A stretch of DNA of 64,000 bases from Haliclystus octoradiatus (GCA_916610825.1 OU744446.1:29464445-29528444), one strand, 5' to 3'. Positions 38,001-51,850 are shown, counted from the first letter of the stretch. Numbers and translations are program-made. Notes: a model not told the origin generated them from the sequence alone.

Positions 38001-38935
38001 CCTTTACTATTTATTATTTATATTAATGACAACGTCTCTTGCGTTGAGCCAGGCTGTGACGTTAAACTTTTTGCAGATGATGCAGATTTCTCTTATTCCA
38101 GAAATGATGATAATGCTACCCCTTTATCAACAACTTTAACAAGTTTGGTGACTTGATGTGATACTTGGCAAATGAAAATATCTTTTCCTAGAAGTCATGT
38201 TTTTTCTTTTGGCAACATGAACATTTCTAAGCAAGAATATTTTATGGCAGATCATAAACTACATCATTTATCTAAAGTCCGTGATCTTGGTATCTATCTA
38301 ACAAGTAATTTAAAATTTTCAGATCATTGTGCCCATTTGGCATCAAAAGCTTCATCGATGAGCTACCTTGTGAGGCGCATATTTATCTCCAGAGACCCAA
38401 CTATGCTGTTAAGAGCGTATAAAGTATATATTAGGCCAGTATTGGAGTCATCGACACCTGTATGGAGTCCCCAACTTGTAAAAGATAAATATAGGATTGA
38501 AAGAATTCAACAAAAATTCACACGTTATCTGTGTTGGGTATCTGGAATCAAATTCGATTCCTACAAGGACAGACTAGAAGCTTTAGACTTTGAGACGCTT
38601 GAGCTACGTCGATTAAAGCAAGATCTATGTATGGTATATAAAATCATTAAAGGACTAGTCGATCTAAACTTTGATGATATTTTTAGTCTAAAAAAGACAA
38701 ACTATGACCTTCGCGGACATTCTCTGCAATTAAAATGTGAAGAAGTCCCTAAAACCAGCCTCGTCCAGCATGCATTCGCCATACGAACGATTTCATGGTG
38801 GAACGATCTTCCTAATAATGTATAGTCATTTGTGGAAATATCTCAACTTTTAAATCAAAACTGAATAGATTAGACCTGAGTAAATATTGTACTTTTTACT
38901 TACACCTTTTCTTCAGTTTTATTTAAATTAATATA
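35043..38935 (+). mobile_element. LINE-B, CR1-like retrotransposon with ORF1 and ORF2, degenerate (first copy)
   Basis: ORF1 starts at ATG 35043 and, after a frameshift, encodes three Cys-rich CCCH-like zinc fingers (35162-35357) and a Gln-rich region to 35737. ORF2 has an endonuclease (35776-36414: ISETWLS, RGGGVALLI, ITGDFNYPH) and a linker at 36912. The RT shows EQFGFLAHRSTCTQL, SGVPQGSVLGPLLF and FADD (37609-38156), then the VRPVLESS-like C terminus (38172-38825). Several frameshifts and a roughly 100-bp disruption after NYRPISLTC at 37.55 kb kill it. The 3' end is AT-rich, near 38935. Confidence 0.85.
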
Positions 38936-39107
38936 TTAATTTAGCACTACTTCTCAAAAAATCATTAATAATAAATAAATAAATATTAATACAATAAAAA
39001 AATGAAAAAATATAATAAAAATTATCATATTATTCGTTATACAAATGATTAAAAATAGATTTAAACATTTGTATTTTCAAAGGAAATTTTTTTTCGGGAC
39101 GGCCCTG

Positions 39108-39300
39108 ACGGAGACAAGAGGTTCTTTTGGCTATGAAGCGAAAAGCTTTGTTAGAGGGAGTTGGTTACTCTAATGAGTAAGGATTGCGGTGATCCAAATA
39201 TTTTGAACAAACTCTCCAAAAAGTCAGCATGGTAGCTCAGAGGAGTAATGCTCTAAGTGTTAGTGGTAGTTTTGACTTTTCAAAACCTTATATTGACTTT
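39108..39300 (+). repeat. Y repeat next to X copy 3
   Basis: Contains AAGGATTGCGGTGATCC and TGGTAGCTCAGAGG. The latter resembles a tRNA A box, but no B box follows at the right distance, so SINE origin is unproven. Confidence 0.7.
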
Positions 39301-39330
39301 ATAAGTTATACCTGGGGGCGGGAACTGCGG

Positions 39331-39705
39331 TACTTTTGAACGGGGGATTGCGATTTCAAAATCCCGCTAGCACAACAAAATGGCAGGTTTTGCCGGAAAT
39401 CAAACTCCAAAATTGTAAAAATGCATTACTTCCTGACAATTTGCATGAAAATGCCATTTTGGCGCCTCACAGCAGGATCGTGGTAACTTACAGGGGGATA
39501 ATTTCCGGTTTCACAGCCGGAAACCAGGGATTTCCGCAAAATTCGAAAATTGAAATTGTGTACCTCAAAATTGCCTGCATATGCCAAAATGGTGCCTCTT
39601 GTATAGTGCTTACATGGAAGTACATCAAATGCTATCGATGAATGGTAGAGTATCTTCAAATATATTAACCATAAGCACAAATCCAAATGTATACTAAATA
39701 TCAAG
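39331..39705 (+). repeat. X repeat, copy 3
   Basis: Mirror partner of the copy at 47.18-47.58 kb; together they border the cassette holding gene M copies 4 and 5. It ends at the (ATT)n tract. Confidence 0.8.
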
Positions 39706-40312
<607 letters not shown>

Positions 40313-40422
40313 TTATACGTTACATTACATCTTTATTGTTATCTGATAGAAAAGTTCACAATTAATGACTTTCAAAAATTATATAAAACCAATTGTTTGC
40401 AGCCATGCCCATTATTAAATTA

Positions 40423-42629
40423 TTAAACTTTATTATTTGCCCTCCTTTTTTCTTCCTTTTTAGATTGTTGTTTGATCTTTTTGTTCAATTGCTTTAATAT
40501 CTTTTCTTTTTTCCTCTCTTGCTTAATTTTTTTCTTTGACGCTTTTTCTGTTCTTTTGGCTCTTGATTTGGCAGTCTTATCATGTAGGTTTTCTTTCTTT
40601 TCCAACGGACGTTGCATTGAAGAATCCTCTATATTAAGGAATGAAAATAAATCCTCATAACATGGAGATAGTGTTTTTTATATCATAAAGGCAAATATTA
40701 TTCTTTAAATAAACTACTTACGCAAACATTACTTAAACAAAATTACAAATAACTAACTACTGTAATAATAAAAGAAGAAAAAATCGGACATCCATATTTG
40801 CTCCTATATATAGGCAAATATGAATGTCTGATTTTTTCGTTTATTTATTATTAAACAGCTCTGCATTTATGGCATCGAGCACTATTGAAACAGCAAAGAC
40901 AACATAAGTACCTTGATATTACTAACTAATAACTATATAGCTATACCAATCAATAGAAGGTTTTGTAAAATTTAAAGGTACCCATAATATTTAGAGCATT
41001 ACCCCTCTCAACTGCCATATCGATTTTGTGGAGCAGTTTGTTCAAAATATTTGGATCACCGCAATCCTTACTCAGAAAAGTACCCAACTCTCTATAACAT
41101 AGCTTTTCGCTTAATAACTAAAAGAACCACTTGTCTCCGTTCCTATTGATTGGAAATGGTATGTAACACGCAATTGATGAAATTTTTCTCGTTTTTTGAA
41201 TTCCGTGTCACTGATGCGGCATCAGATGCTGCAGCAGATGCTTGGATTGTGATGACTTCGAAATAATTATTGAAATTAGAAACTTATAATTCTTAGTAGT
41301 TTTGGATTATCTACTTTCTGAATAATTTCTTCCAAAACGCTTGAATGAAAACGTTGGGAAATGACAATTCATCCGATTGCTTTTCGGCACTAAATTTCTC
41401 GTTTTAATTGAGAAAAGGGATGCCCGTCCATCGCTTCTCTATACTGTAAAATTCCTGCACAGTAATTATAAATGAAATAGGTTTTGTAATATCAGATCAT
41501 GATCAGATGATGGGTAACTGGTCGTCTTCAATAGGTGGTCACTTGGTGCAGATAGCAGACTAATCATATATTTTATCCTCAGAAATATGCTATTTTAATT
41601 TAAAGATAGCTAACCTTTGGAGTTGGATGGTGCATCGCGTGTTGTATTCAATATGGTACCAATTTTACTCATTGTTGATAGTTTTTCACTTTGGTTTTGA
41701 TCTTCAAACAAATGAGTAAAGGATTGATTATGATGACCATGTCCAAGCTGCCAGTTAATTGATTTCAAAACAATCTCGACTGTGCTTAAAACTTCGACGT
41801 TTCTTTTATCATGTTGACATCTTTGTTTATTCAAAGCAAAATTATTTTTCATCGTAAAAACACGTTTCTGATACTTGGCCCTCTCTCTATCACGCAAATA
41901 TTGCCTGGCCTCCATGCTTAATATTTCGTACTCAAGGGGTTGCGGAAACACTTCTCTAACTCTTTCCTTTAATTTAGATTGATATTTCCTCTGCAGAGAT
42001 TGTTCGTCAACTTTCACCCAGAACTTTTTCATTTCTTCGGATTCCTTTATGTGGTTCCTTTGTTTATATTCATTAATGTTTTTGATTGGATTACCAAAAA
42101 CTGAATCTCCAAATATGTCCCTAATTTCAATGTTATAATTTAATTTTATCCTTTTTTGAGAAGTACCGATTTTGAATGCATCGAAGTATTTACTCTCAAT
42201 ATTATGATTTTCTTCAAAATTATCATCATCTGATTCGTTTTCATTCAGCGTAGATACGTTATCCTTAATGACGTAAGCATTCTTTGTTTTGTTCAATATA
42301 TATCTCAAATGAGGTATTTTCTTAATTGTTGTTGCAACTGTTGTCATCGTCATCTCCACTTCATCAGGAGCAGTTAACGTTTCATTATAATTTACACATA
42401 AATTACCACAGAGGTTCTGTTTATTATCAAGTATAACTTCCACGTTTTCAACATCAGAACATTCATTGACGCATACAATATTATTTTGGTTCCGATCATT
42501 GTCACTACTTACGATATCGCAGGGTACATTATTCTGTTGAGATTCTTTCTCATCGACAATTTCCATATCGTTTATGTCTGATACACATGAAAACGATAGC
42601 GGACAAATACATGCAAGTATATTAGCCAT
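40423..42629 (-). CDS. Gene M copy 4 (unrecognised two-exon gene)
   Basis: Exon 1 is 41615-42629, exon 2 is 40423-40628 and the intron is 986 bp. Exon 1 is two codons longer than in the other copies (Met-Thr inserted before the TTVATT motif), which keeps the frame; the predicted product has 406 residues. The donor is AAAG/GTTAGC and the acceptor AATATAG. Exon 2 begins the KENLHDKTAK variant shared with copy 5. Changes QRKYQ and a Lys-to-Thr (STVEIV) are private. The intronic Y repeat is at about 40978-41143, the CRE box at 42705-42712. It is head-to-head with copy 5, with ATGs 1.9 kb apart. A short (ATC)n run near 42743 marks its upstream edge, as in copy 1. Confidence 0.7.
40777..40838 (-). 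ncRNA. Intronic hairpin, gene M copy 4
   Basis: Same structure as the other copies. An A-to-G change in the arm (plus strand TCGGACA) faces TGTCTGA, and the pairing stays possible as G:U in one strand's transcript. Confidence 0.4.
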
Positions 42630-43326
42630 TTTAGTAATAAAATCAGCTACTTCTAATTTAAACGAGAGACTCGCAATTAATAAATTGCAATTGAAGATCG
42701 ATTGTGACGTCACATAACTTGATGAAGATCACGTGTAATTCCATCATCATCATCATCATCATGATCACGTGTTATTAAAAAATGACTGTTTTCCGCCATC
42801 GTGTTAATCGTCATTAGACGCCATTTCCCTCCATTTATTTCTATGTTGAGCTAGTTCGATAATATTTCGGAAATTATAATATCGGATGTTATATTCTGAT
42901 GTTTAAATCCACTTTTTCTTTTACGAGGGCGAAGGGCTTCTGCGAAAGATGGTCTAGCTGGTGTATTTTCATGCAGTCGACAAATATGGCCTACATCTTT
43001 AGTCTTCGCATTCTGATGATTGTTGACCATTTCGTTTACTTTGTTAATATATATAATTCATCGTTACAAATCTTTTTGGGCCAATAAAACGTAACGGAGT
43101 TGTCTTCTATGGAAAGAATCAATTTTTTCTTTGAGGTAGGTGTTAATGTCCAAAGAGAGCAATTGTATAGGAATGTAGATGTTTGATAACAATCAAAGTG
43201 TCGAAGTTTTAGCTGCAATGATACTAATTTTGAATTGTAAATCTTTTAGCGGGTTTTCATGTTGTTTTTAAGTAAAAGCTTTCTATTATCAATATCTTTG
43301 TCTTTATCTAGATAACTTCCTAATAC

Positions 43327-43442
43327 CATCTCTACAATTCATTAGCGGGACTTCAGGCGAGATGCCTGACGAGCCACGACATCAGGAAGGTCTCTGATGA
43401 GTTCCTTGGCAGGAACGAAACACGTGTCAGACCAGCCTCATC
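43327..43442 (+). mobile_element. Retrozyme-like element, single unit
   Basis: Flanked by the same 13-bp AACTTCCTAATAC direct repeats (43314-43326 and 43443-43455) as the dimer at 14.7 kb, so both descend from one insertion. At 116 bp it equals the dimer minus exactly one 183-bp unit. Confidence 0.8.
43389..43433 (+). ncRNA. Type I hammerhead ribozyme
   Basis: Complete core CUGAUGA...GAAA, stem I GGUCU/AGACC, stem II GUUCC/GGAAC and a four-pair stem III. It is identical in the 45-nt motif to 14958-15002. Confidence 0.9.
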
Positions 43443-43950
43443 AACTTCCTAATACTTTGCATTTTTCCGATCATTGATTGTTGGGTTTATCGAATAGTCA
43501 TGTTCTAATAAGGTATTGCATGGTTCTTTACAGGGTATAGAATATGTTCCTGTTTTCGAATTATTGGTAGTTAATTTGTATTTTGATAGAACTGGTTGTA
43601 TAGTTTTTTCAAGTTCATTTATAATATTTTTGTCTGTTGATAGTCATGTTGTGTCATCTGCATACTTGGGTGAAATTGATAATCTGTTGTTTGTAATGTA
43701 TTTCCAGTTTGTTTGGGCATGATTTACTAATATAAATCCGTTTCTAGTTATTAGTGCGGTGATCTTGCCAGATATCACAAATAAATTCGTGCCTTCAATA
43801 GATTTAATAAACGATATATTTCACTGCCATTACAATATCTAATGAATCGCATTTTCTTGCTTATTTGTCGAACTTCTTACGGACAGCATATCCAATTTGT
43901 GCATAGGCAGTATTAAATCAAAAACTTTCAGATGGAACATCTTAGGCTTG

Positions 43951-44450
43951 TTTCCATGCCATTTCATGTATTCAATATTTGTGTGGCCATGAATAAATGT
44001 TCCAGAATTAAAAGAACTCTCCCTTAGAAAGCGAACATCACAGTATTCCTTTTGCCATTTCTTCTCTTTTGTTGACTGGAGACAAGTCAAATAAGATTTG
44101 CCAACTGATCAAATCATCAGGGGCTGTCACGCCCGCATATACCCCCTATATTAGGAACAGCCCTGATGGTTATAGTCTCTGAGCCCCGGTAGTTGACTTG
44201 ATTGATTTACCTATGTGCTATACTGGCCTATACAGCACTTGCATTCTTAGAAAACATGTCGATTAATTAAATAAGATTCTTTAATTTAGAATCTTAGCAA
44301 ACTGTTGCATGTTTTCTGTAGCTTCAAAGAGAGATTCAGAAAATGATTCATCTATATACATCACATAAACCGCTGTTAAATATCAAAATGGCATCCCCCT
44401 CACGTTGCCAAAATCAGTACAGAATGTAAATTACGTCTCTTCAATGACAC
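43951..44450. other. 5' region of gene M copy 5
   Basis: Closely matches 15741-16223, including the CATCAGGGGCTGTCACGC block. No ORF is supported. Confidence 0.5.
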
Positions 44451-44553
44451 GTGATCTTCATCAAGTTATGTGACGTCACAATCGATCTTCAATTGCAATT
44501 TATTAATTGCGAGTCTCTCGTTTAAATTAGAAGTAGCTGATTTTATTACTAAA

Positions 44554-46736
44554 ATGGCTAATATACTTGCATGTATTTGTCCGCTATCGTTTTCATGTGA
44601 ATCAGGCATAAACGATATGGAAATTGTCAATGAGAAAGAATCTCAACAGAATAATGTACCCTGCGATATCGTAAGTAGTGACAATGATCGGAACCAAAAT
44701 AATATTGTATGCGTCAATGAATGTTCTGATGTTGAAAACGTGGAAGTTATACTTGATAATATACAGAACCTCTGTGGTAATTTATGTGTAAATTATAATG
44801 AAACGTTAACTGCTCCTGATGAAGTGGAGATAACAACAGTTGCAACAACAATTAAGAAAATACCTCATTTGAGATATATATTGAACAAAACAAAGAATGC
44901 TTACGTCATTAAGGATAACGTATCTACGCTGAATGAAAACGAATCAGATGATGATAATTTTGAAGAAAATCATAATATTGAGAGTAAATACTTCGATGCA
45001 TTCAAAATCGGTACTTCTCAAAAAAAGATAAAATTAAATTATAACATTGAAATTAGGGACATATTTGGAGATTCAGTTTTTGGTAATCCAATCAAAAACA
45101 TTAATGAATATAAACAAAGGAACCACATAAAGGAATCCGAAGAAATGAAAAAGTTCTGGGTGAAAGTTGACGAACAATCTCTGCAGAGCAAATATCAATC
45201 TAAATTAAAGGAAAGAGTTAGAGAAGTGTTTCCGCAACCCCTTGAGTACGAAATATTAAGCATGGAGGCCAGGCAATATTTGCGTGATAGAGAGAGGGCC
45301 AAGTATCAGAAACGTGTTTTTACGATGAAAAATAATTTTGCTTTGAATAAACAAAGATGTCAACATGATGTAAGAAGCGTTGAAATTTTAAGCAAAGTCG
45401 AGATTGTTTTGAAATCAATTAACTGGCAGCTTGGACATGGTCATCATAATCAATCTTTTACTCATTTGTTTGGAGATCAAAACCAAAATGAAAAACTATC
45501 AACAATGAGTAAAAGTGGCACCATATTGAATACAACACGCGATGCACCATCCAACTCCAAAGGTTAGCTATCTTTAAGTTAAAATAGCATATTTCTTAGG
45601 ATAAAATATATGATTAGTCTGCTATCTGTACCAAGTGACCACGTATTGAAGACGGCCAGTTACCCATCATCTGATATCACAAAACCTATTTCATTTATAA
45701 TTACTGAGCAGATATTTTACAGTATAGAGAAACGATGGACGGGCATCCCTTTTTCTCAATTCAATCAAGAATTTACTGCAGAAAAAAATTCGGTTGAATT
45801 TTCAATTCCCAACGTTTTCATTTGAGCGTTTTGGAAGAAATCATTCAGAAAGTAGATCATCCAAAACTGCTAAGAATTCTAAGTTTCTAATTTCAATAAT
45901 TATTTCGAAGTCATCATAATCCAAGCATCTGCTGCAGCATCTGAGGCCGCGTTAGTGACACGGAATTCAAAAAACGAGAAAAGTTTCATCAATTGCGTGT
46001 TACATACCATTTCCAATCAATAGGAACAGAGACAAGTGGTTATTTTAGCTATTAAGCGAAAAGCTATGTTATAGAGAGTTGGGTACTCTTCTGAGTAAGG
46101 ATTGCGGTGATCCAAATATTTTGAACAAACTGCTCCACAAAATCGATATGGCAGTTGAGAGGGGTAATGCTCTAAATATTATGGGTACCTTTAAATTTTA
46201 CAAAACCTTTATTGATTGGTATAGCTTATAGTTATTAGTTAGTAATATCAAGGTACTTATGTTGTCTTTGCTGTTTCAATAGTGCTCGATGCCATAAATG
46301 CAAAGCTGTTTAATAATAAATAAACGAAAAAATCAGACATTCATATTTGCCTATATATAGGAGCAAATATGGATGTCCGATTTTCTCTTCTTTTATTATT
46401 AGTTAGTTATTTGTAATTTTGTTTAAGTAATGTTTGCGTAAGTAGTTTATTTAAAGAATAACAATTGTATTTATGATATAAAAAACCCTATCTTTATGTT
46501 ATGAGGATTTATTTTCATTCCTTAATATAGAGGATTGTTTAATGCAACGTCCGTTGGAAACGAAAGAAAACCTACATGATAAGACTGCCAAATCAAGAGC
46601 CAAAAGAACAGAAAAAGCGTCAAAGAAAAAAATTAAGCAAGAGAGGAAAAAAGAAAAGATATTAAAGCAATTGAACAAAAAGATCAAACAACAATCTAAA
46701 AAGGAAGAAAAAAGGAGGGCAAATAATAAAGTTTAA
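44554..46736 (+). CDS. Gene M copy 5 (unrecognised two-exon gene)
   Basis: Exon 1 is 44554-45562, exon 2 is 46531-46736 and the intron is 968 bp, giving 404 residues. At the junction exon 2 reads Glu-Asp-Cys-Leu-Met where the others read Glu-Asp-Ser-Ser-Met; the frame still continues. It has DNIQN like copy 6, DVRS like copies 2 and 6, but SKL and RVFT like copies 1, 3 and 4, a mosaic that suggests gene conversion. CRE box at 44471-44478; intronic Y at about 46021-46192. The intron also holds a 71-codon open stretch (45610-45825) that is not conserved as an ORF in the other copies. Poly(A) signal before the (AAT)n tract near 46832. Confidence 0.72.
46326..46387 (+). ncRNA. Intronic hairpin, gene M copy 5
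   Basis: As in the others, but with an A:C mismatch (GTCCGA in the 3' arm) and a disrupted terminal T run. Confidence 0.4.
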
Positions 46737-46845
46737 TAATTTAATAATGGGCATGGCTGCAAACAATTGGTTTTATATAATTTTTGAAAGTCATTAATTG
46801 TGAACTTTTCTATCAGATAACAATAAAGATGTAATGTAACGTATA

Positions 46846-47180
<335 letters not shown>

Positions 47181-47181
47181 C

Positions 47182-47580
47182 TTGATATTTAGTATACATT
47201 TGGATTTGTGCTTATGGTTAATATATTTGAAGATACTCTACCATTCATCGATAGCATTTGATGTACTTCCATGTAAGCACTATACAAGAGGCACCATTTT
47301 GGCATATGCAGGCAATTTTGAGGTATACAATTTCAATTTTCGAATTTTGCTGCTAAATCCCTGGTTTCCGGCTGTTAAACCGGAAGTTTTCCCCCTGTAA
47401 GTTACCACGACCCTGCTGTGAGGCGCCAAAATGACATTTTTATGCAAATTGTCAGGAAGTAATGCATTTTTACAATTTTGGAGTACGATTTCCGGCAAAA
47501 CCTGCCATTTTGTTGTGGTAGCGGGATTTTGAAATCGCAATCCCCCGTTCAAAAGTATCGAAGTTCCCGCCCCCAGGTAT
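47182..47580 (-). repeat. X repeat, copy 4
   Basis: Full-length X in reverse orientation, mirror of copies 3 and 5. Confidence 0.8.
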
Positions 47581-47589
47581 AACTTATAA

Positions 47590-47795
47590 AGTCAATTTAA
47601 GGTTTTGAAAAGTCAAAACTACCACTAACACTTAGAGCATTACTCCTCTGAGCTACCATGCTGACTTTTTGGAGAGTTTGTTCAAAATATTTGGATCACC
47701 GCAATCGTTACTCATAAGAGTAATCAACTAACTCCCTCTAACAAAGCTTTTCGCTTCATAGCCAAAAGAACCTCTTGTCTCCGTCAGGGCCGTCC
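47590..47795 (-). repeat. Y repeat next to X copy 4
   Basis: Reverse copy with GGATCACCGCAATC and CCAAAAGAACCTCTTGTC landmarks. Confidence 0.7.
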
Positions 47796-47879
47796 CGAAA
47801 AAAAATTTCCTTTGAAAATACAAATGTTTTAATCTATTTTTAATCATTTGTATAACGAATAATATGATAATTTTTATTG

Positions 47880-48495
47880 TATTTTTTCATTTTTTTATTG
47901 TATTAATATTTATTTATTTATTATTAATTATTTTTTGAGAAGTAGTGCTAAATTAATAAATTAATTTAAATAAAATTGAAGAAAAGGTGTAAGTAAAAAG
48001 TACAATATTTACTCAGGTCTAATCTATTCAGTTCTGATTTAAAAGTTGAGATATTTCCACAAATGACTACATTATTAGGAAGATCGTTCCACCATGAAAT
48101 CGTTCGTATGGCGAATGCATGCTGGACGAGGCTGGTTTTAGGGACTTCTTCACATTTTAATTGCAGAGAATGTCCGCGAAGGTCATAGTTTGTCTTTTTT
48201 AGACTAAAAATATCATCAAAGTTTAGATCGACTAGTCCTTTAATGATTTTAAATACCATACATAGATCTTGCTTTAATCGACGTAGCTCAAGCGTCTCAA
48301 AGTCTAAAACTTCTAGTCTGTCCTTGTAGGAATCGAATTTGATTCCAGATATCCAACACAGATAACTTGTGAATTTTTGTTGAATTCTTTCAATCCTATA
48401 TTTATCTTTTACAAGTTGGGGACTCCATACAGGTGTCGATGACTCCAATACTGGCCTAATATATACTTTATACGCTCTTATACCCTACAAGGTAG
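47880..48495 (-). mobile_element. LINE-B 3' part, inverted
   Basis: Encodes 160 open residues of the LINE-B C terminus (47966-48448, from ESSTPVWSPQ to the stop). Together with Y and X it mirrors 55.2-56.5 kb, giving inverted arms of about 1.3 kb around the LINE-C/LINE-B block. A roughly 40-bp deletion next to AAGAGCGTATAAAG marks its junction with LINE-C. Confidence 0.8.
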
Positions 48496-48529
48496 CTCAT
48501 CAATTATAGTTAGTTGAGAATAATATCAA

Positions 48530-51500
48530 TCACAAACGGAGGAGAAGGAGAAAAACAATAGAAAAAAACTTAAAATCTAAACTTGAAAGTGCACTATGTA
48601 GACATCAGAGGATTAAAATCAAAACATGACAATCTATCTGAAATAATACAAAGCATTGATGCAGATATAATCGGTATAGTAGAAACACATACTAGCAATA
48701 CGGACAAGGTAGAAATAGAAGGATATCGCATATACAGAAATGATAGAAATGATGAAGGAGGAGGAGTGTTGATAGCTGTGAAGAAAAATATGAAAATGTC
48801 ACAATGGAGGTAAACAAAACAGAGAGCAGCATGGAAAGCCTGTGGATTACAGTTGGTACCAAGACTAAATATCAAGTAGGAGTTGCATTATTTCCCTAAA
48901 GGTGATCAAGAAAAAAAGAAAACCCTCAAATCTCAGTACGAAGTGCTAAAAAAAGAAATCAACAAAGGTCAAGATTAAGGGCAAAGAATTATTTTAATGG
49001 GAGATTTTAATTGTAGAGTTGGTGAAGTAATAACTGGAAACCACAGAGAGATAACCAAGGGTGGACGACTGATAAAGAAGTTGATGGTAGATTGTGAACT
49101 TGCGATGGTAAACAGCTGGAGTGAATGCAAAGGAGTTTGGACAAGAGTAGAAGGAGCAAATCATTCAATATTGGACTACGTTTTTGTAGAAGAAGAGTAT
49201 GCAAGAAATCTAAAATCATTATTGTAGATGAGGAAAAGTTATTTACCCCATATAGAGTGACTAGAGTCCTCAAAATAGACAACGAAGTAATGCTAAGATA
49301 TCAGAGTCGTGATAATGGAATGTGACGGAGCAGTATCACATGGTAAAGAAAGAGAACAGAATGGACTCCTCACCAAGAGGTTATTTAACAGCTTATTGCA
49401 AAGAAACAAATTGTCCACAGTATTTGATAGCCAGGAAGAACTACAAGTACAATATTCAAAATGGACAAAAAAAGTAATGTTGATCAAAGAAAAATGTAAC
49501 ACAAAATTAAAAATAAAGCAATGTACAACAATCTACAACCTTAACAGAAATGCATGGATTACGATACAAACACCACATGGACCCACTTCTGAGATAGAGA
49601 TTAAAAACATCGTTAAACAATGCACTGTGTATGGCCCTCAGCTATGTTGTGTCAGCACTGATCTGATAAATAGAGAGTTTCAGATTGCATGAACGACGAC
49701 GTTAGAAGGGTGCGCAGTGCTTCTGCACATCTCTTTGGGGAATCACCTCTGTGCAAGAACCGTTCACGTGAACGGTTCATGAGCAATCTATCGTCGTCGT
49801 GAACGATAGCGAAGCTCAACTTTGAAATACGACAAATGTAGCATAGAAAGTGCATTCAATACAATCTTAGTATTACTATATCAATCAGAAATGCAGTAAA
49901 TTCTTTTCCATCATAAGTTATTGATAAATACATTCGAAAAATATATACTTGGAATGAAATTTATGGTCTTTTGCGTGGTCAAATACCTTTGGCTACATAT
50001 TAAACATGTTGAAAACAACACCATAAGGTTTAAAGTAAGCTAAGGTTTGATTATTTTGACATCGAATTATAGATTTTGTTCTTGTTGAAGCTTGAAGTTT
50101 AAAATACAGATTTAAATTATATTTCTACCGCTGTTTGTTGTATGTCATTTGAGTAAGATTTGGCCGAAATGATTTTGTTCCTTTAGTCTTTATTTTATTT
50201 ACAATATGAGTTGATTATTTCATTTAAACATGATTTAAAAGAAATCTTCTTCCAATTATGTTGCATTAACGATTGTTTTAGACCTTTGCAATATGTAGTG
50301 TTGTTTTATCTTCAAAATCCATAACATACAAAATGCGTATTCGCAATTGACATTATCAAAATGAATGTTTTCATGTTTTGCAAAGAAAGGAACTACCGTC
50401 GTTGTCCAAAATAATCTGAAATGTAAACTACGTGAGTACGACGATCAGAACAGGAAGTTGTAAATGACGTGATCCTACCGTCGTCGTTCAACGAGATCTG
50501 AAACTCCCTTATATAAACCAGCAACTACAATAGTAACACCAAATTTATCATTAAAATCATTGATTTATGTTGATGACATTGCAGCTGCAGGGAGCAAATA
50601 TACCATAGAAACAGTTGAAGAAAACCTGGGGATAATGGAAAAGAAAAAAAAGTTTACTTTTAGTATCGATAAAACAAAGCAATATGATAATCAAATCAGG
50701 AAGAACAAAGCAGAAGAAGTAGTAATTAAGTTGAAAAAAGGAAACATCAGTGAAACAAAAGAATATAAATACCTTGGAAATTGGATGACAAGTAAAGGAA
50801 CTGCAGAAAGACAAATTGGACAAATGGAAAAGAATATTCATGGAATTATTAAAGAACTGAAAAGAATAGGCAAAGAGGAACATCTGGGTAAATACAGCAC
50901 TAGTGCACAGCTACTCATGTACGAAAAAACTGTAGTGCCAACCATTATTTATAATTTAGAGGTATGGACTATCCTAAGAAAGGTAGACAAGGAAAAAATT
51001 GAAAAAATACAAGGAAAAAATTGAAAAAATACAATCAGTGGCATTGAAAAGAATTTTGCAGGTACCAAATAGCACACCTTACTGGGGCATCTTAAAAGAA
51101 ACAGGTATTTGGCTGATAAATATGCACATAACCTATCAACGTATCATATTATTACATAGCATAATGACATCGGATAGCGAAAGATTGGGAAAAAAGATAA
51201 TATTAGAACAGATGAAAGAAAATAGAGAAGACAGTTGGTACGGGGAAACGAAGAGAATGGCGAAAGAACTGAGTATAGACGAAATGGAAACATCCAGGGT
51301 GACGAAGAATGAATGGAAAGAGATAGTAAAGGAAAATATTCAAGAAGCAGTACAAAGAACAAGTATAGATAAGGAGAAAGTAATGAAAAAGCTAAGACAC
51401 CAAAAGCAGCAGAAGTATCAAAGGCAAAAGTATTTAAATTCAGTAGGAATAAATGAGGCCAGTGAGCTAATAAGATTGAGACTAGAAATGTATGACGTTG

Positions 51501-51850
51501 GAAGCACTGTTGGGAAAGAGAGACTATGTTGTTGTGGTATAGAACTAGAGACTATAGAACATTTAATAGAATGCCCTGACGTGAAAAGCTTAAGTAAAAC
51601 TGGCCGGGAAGTAGACGCTGATCACCCAACAATTGATGACATTGATAAAACGAAAACACACTGTTTTCCGCAAAGCAAACACGCTTGTAAAAATGTACAT
51701 AGAAATGAGGAACAAAAACAATTACTGAAAAAGAACATTTTGAAAAAAGATTTGATAAAAGAATTATAAAAAAAATAAAAAATGTAAAGATACATACAAT
51801 AATAACAGATTAAGTAGTAAATAAAATTTAACAATATATACAACGGAAAA
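48530..51850 (+). mobile_element. LINE-C, degenerate (second copy)
   Basis: Duplicate of 31.69-34.98 kb, including the same frameshift after the 76-codon endonuclease stretch (48583-48813) and the same MITE in the RT. A tandem duplication of about 20 bases near 51000-51025 (the KIEKIQ region) adds a new frameshift not present in the first copy. YVDD at 50560; C-terminal zinc-knuckle-like stretch near 51530. Confidence 0.8.
49673..50508. mobile_element. Terminal-inverted-repeat element (MITE), second copy
   Basis: Same position in LINE-C as at 32838-33670, same ends, so it was duplicated with its host. Right flank is TTATATAAACC against TATAAACC in the first copy. Confidence 0.75.

Larger units (their letters stand above)
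43030..43950 (-). mobile_element. LINE-D fragment in the second head-to-head spacer
   Basis: Duplicate of 14.43-15.74 kb without the 206-bp insertion and with a single retrozyme unit. The YADD motif and the FLYNCSLWTLTP stretch (43036-43218) are both kept, with a further frame disturbance after TSKK. Confidence 0.65.

Noticed and set aside
39225-39255. tRNA gene suggested by TGGTAGCTCAGAGG in Y
   Set aside because: No D-stem closure, no T-arm or B box at the proper distance; at most a degenerate pol III A box.
39336-39641. About 90-100-codon frames in the X repeats
   Set aside because: X copies are open in different frames and lengths; no protein family is recognisable.
45610-45825. 71-codon frame in the gene M intron (also 29666-29881) as a possible middle exon
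   Set aside because: Copy 6 has an 11-bp insertion and copy 2 a large deletion in it, while exons 1 and 2 join in frame without it.
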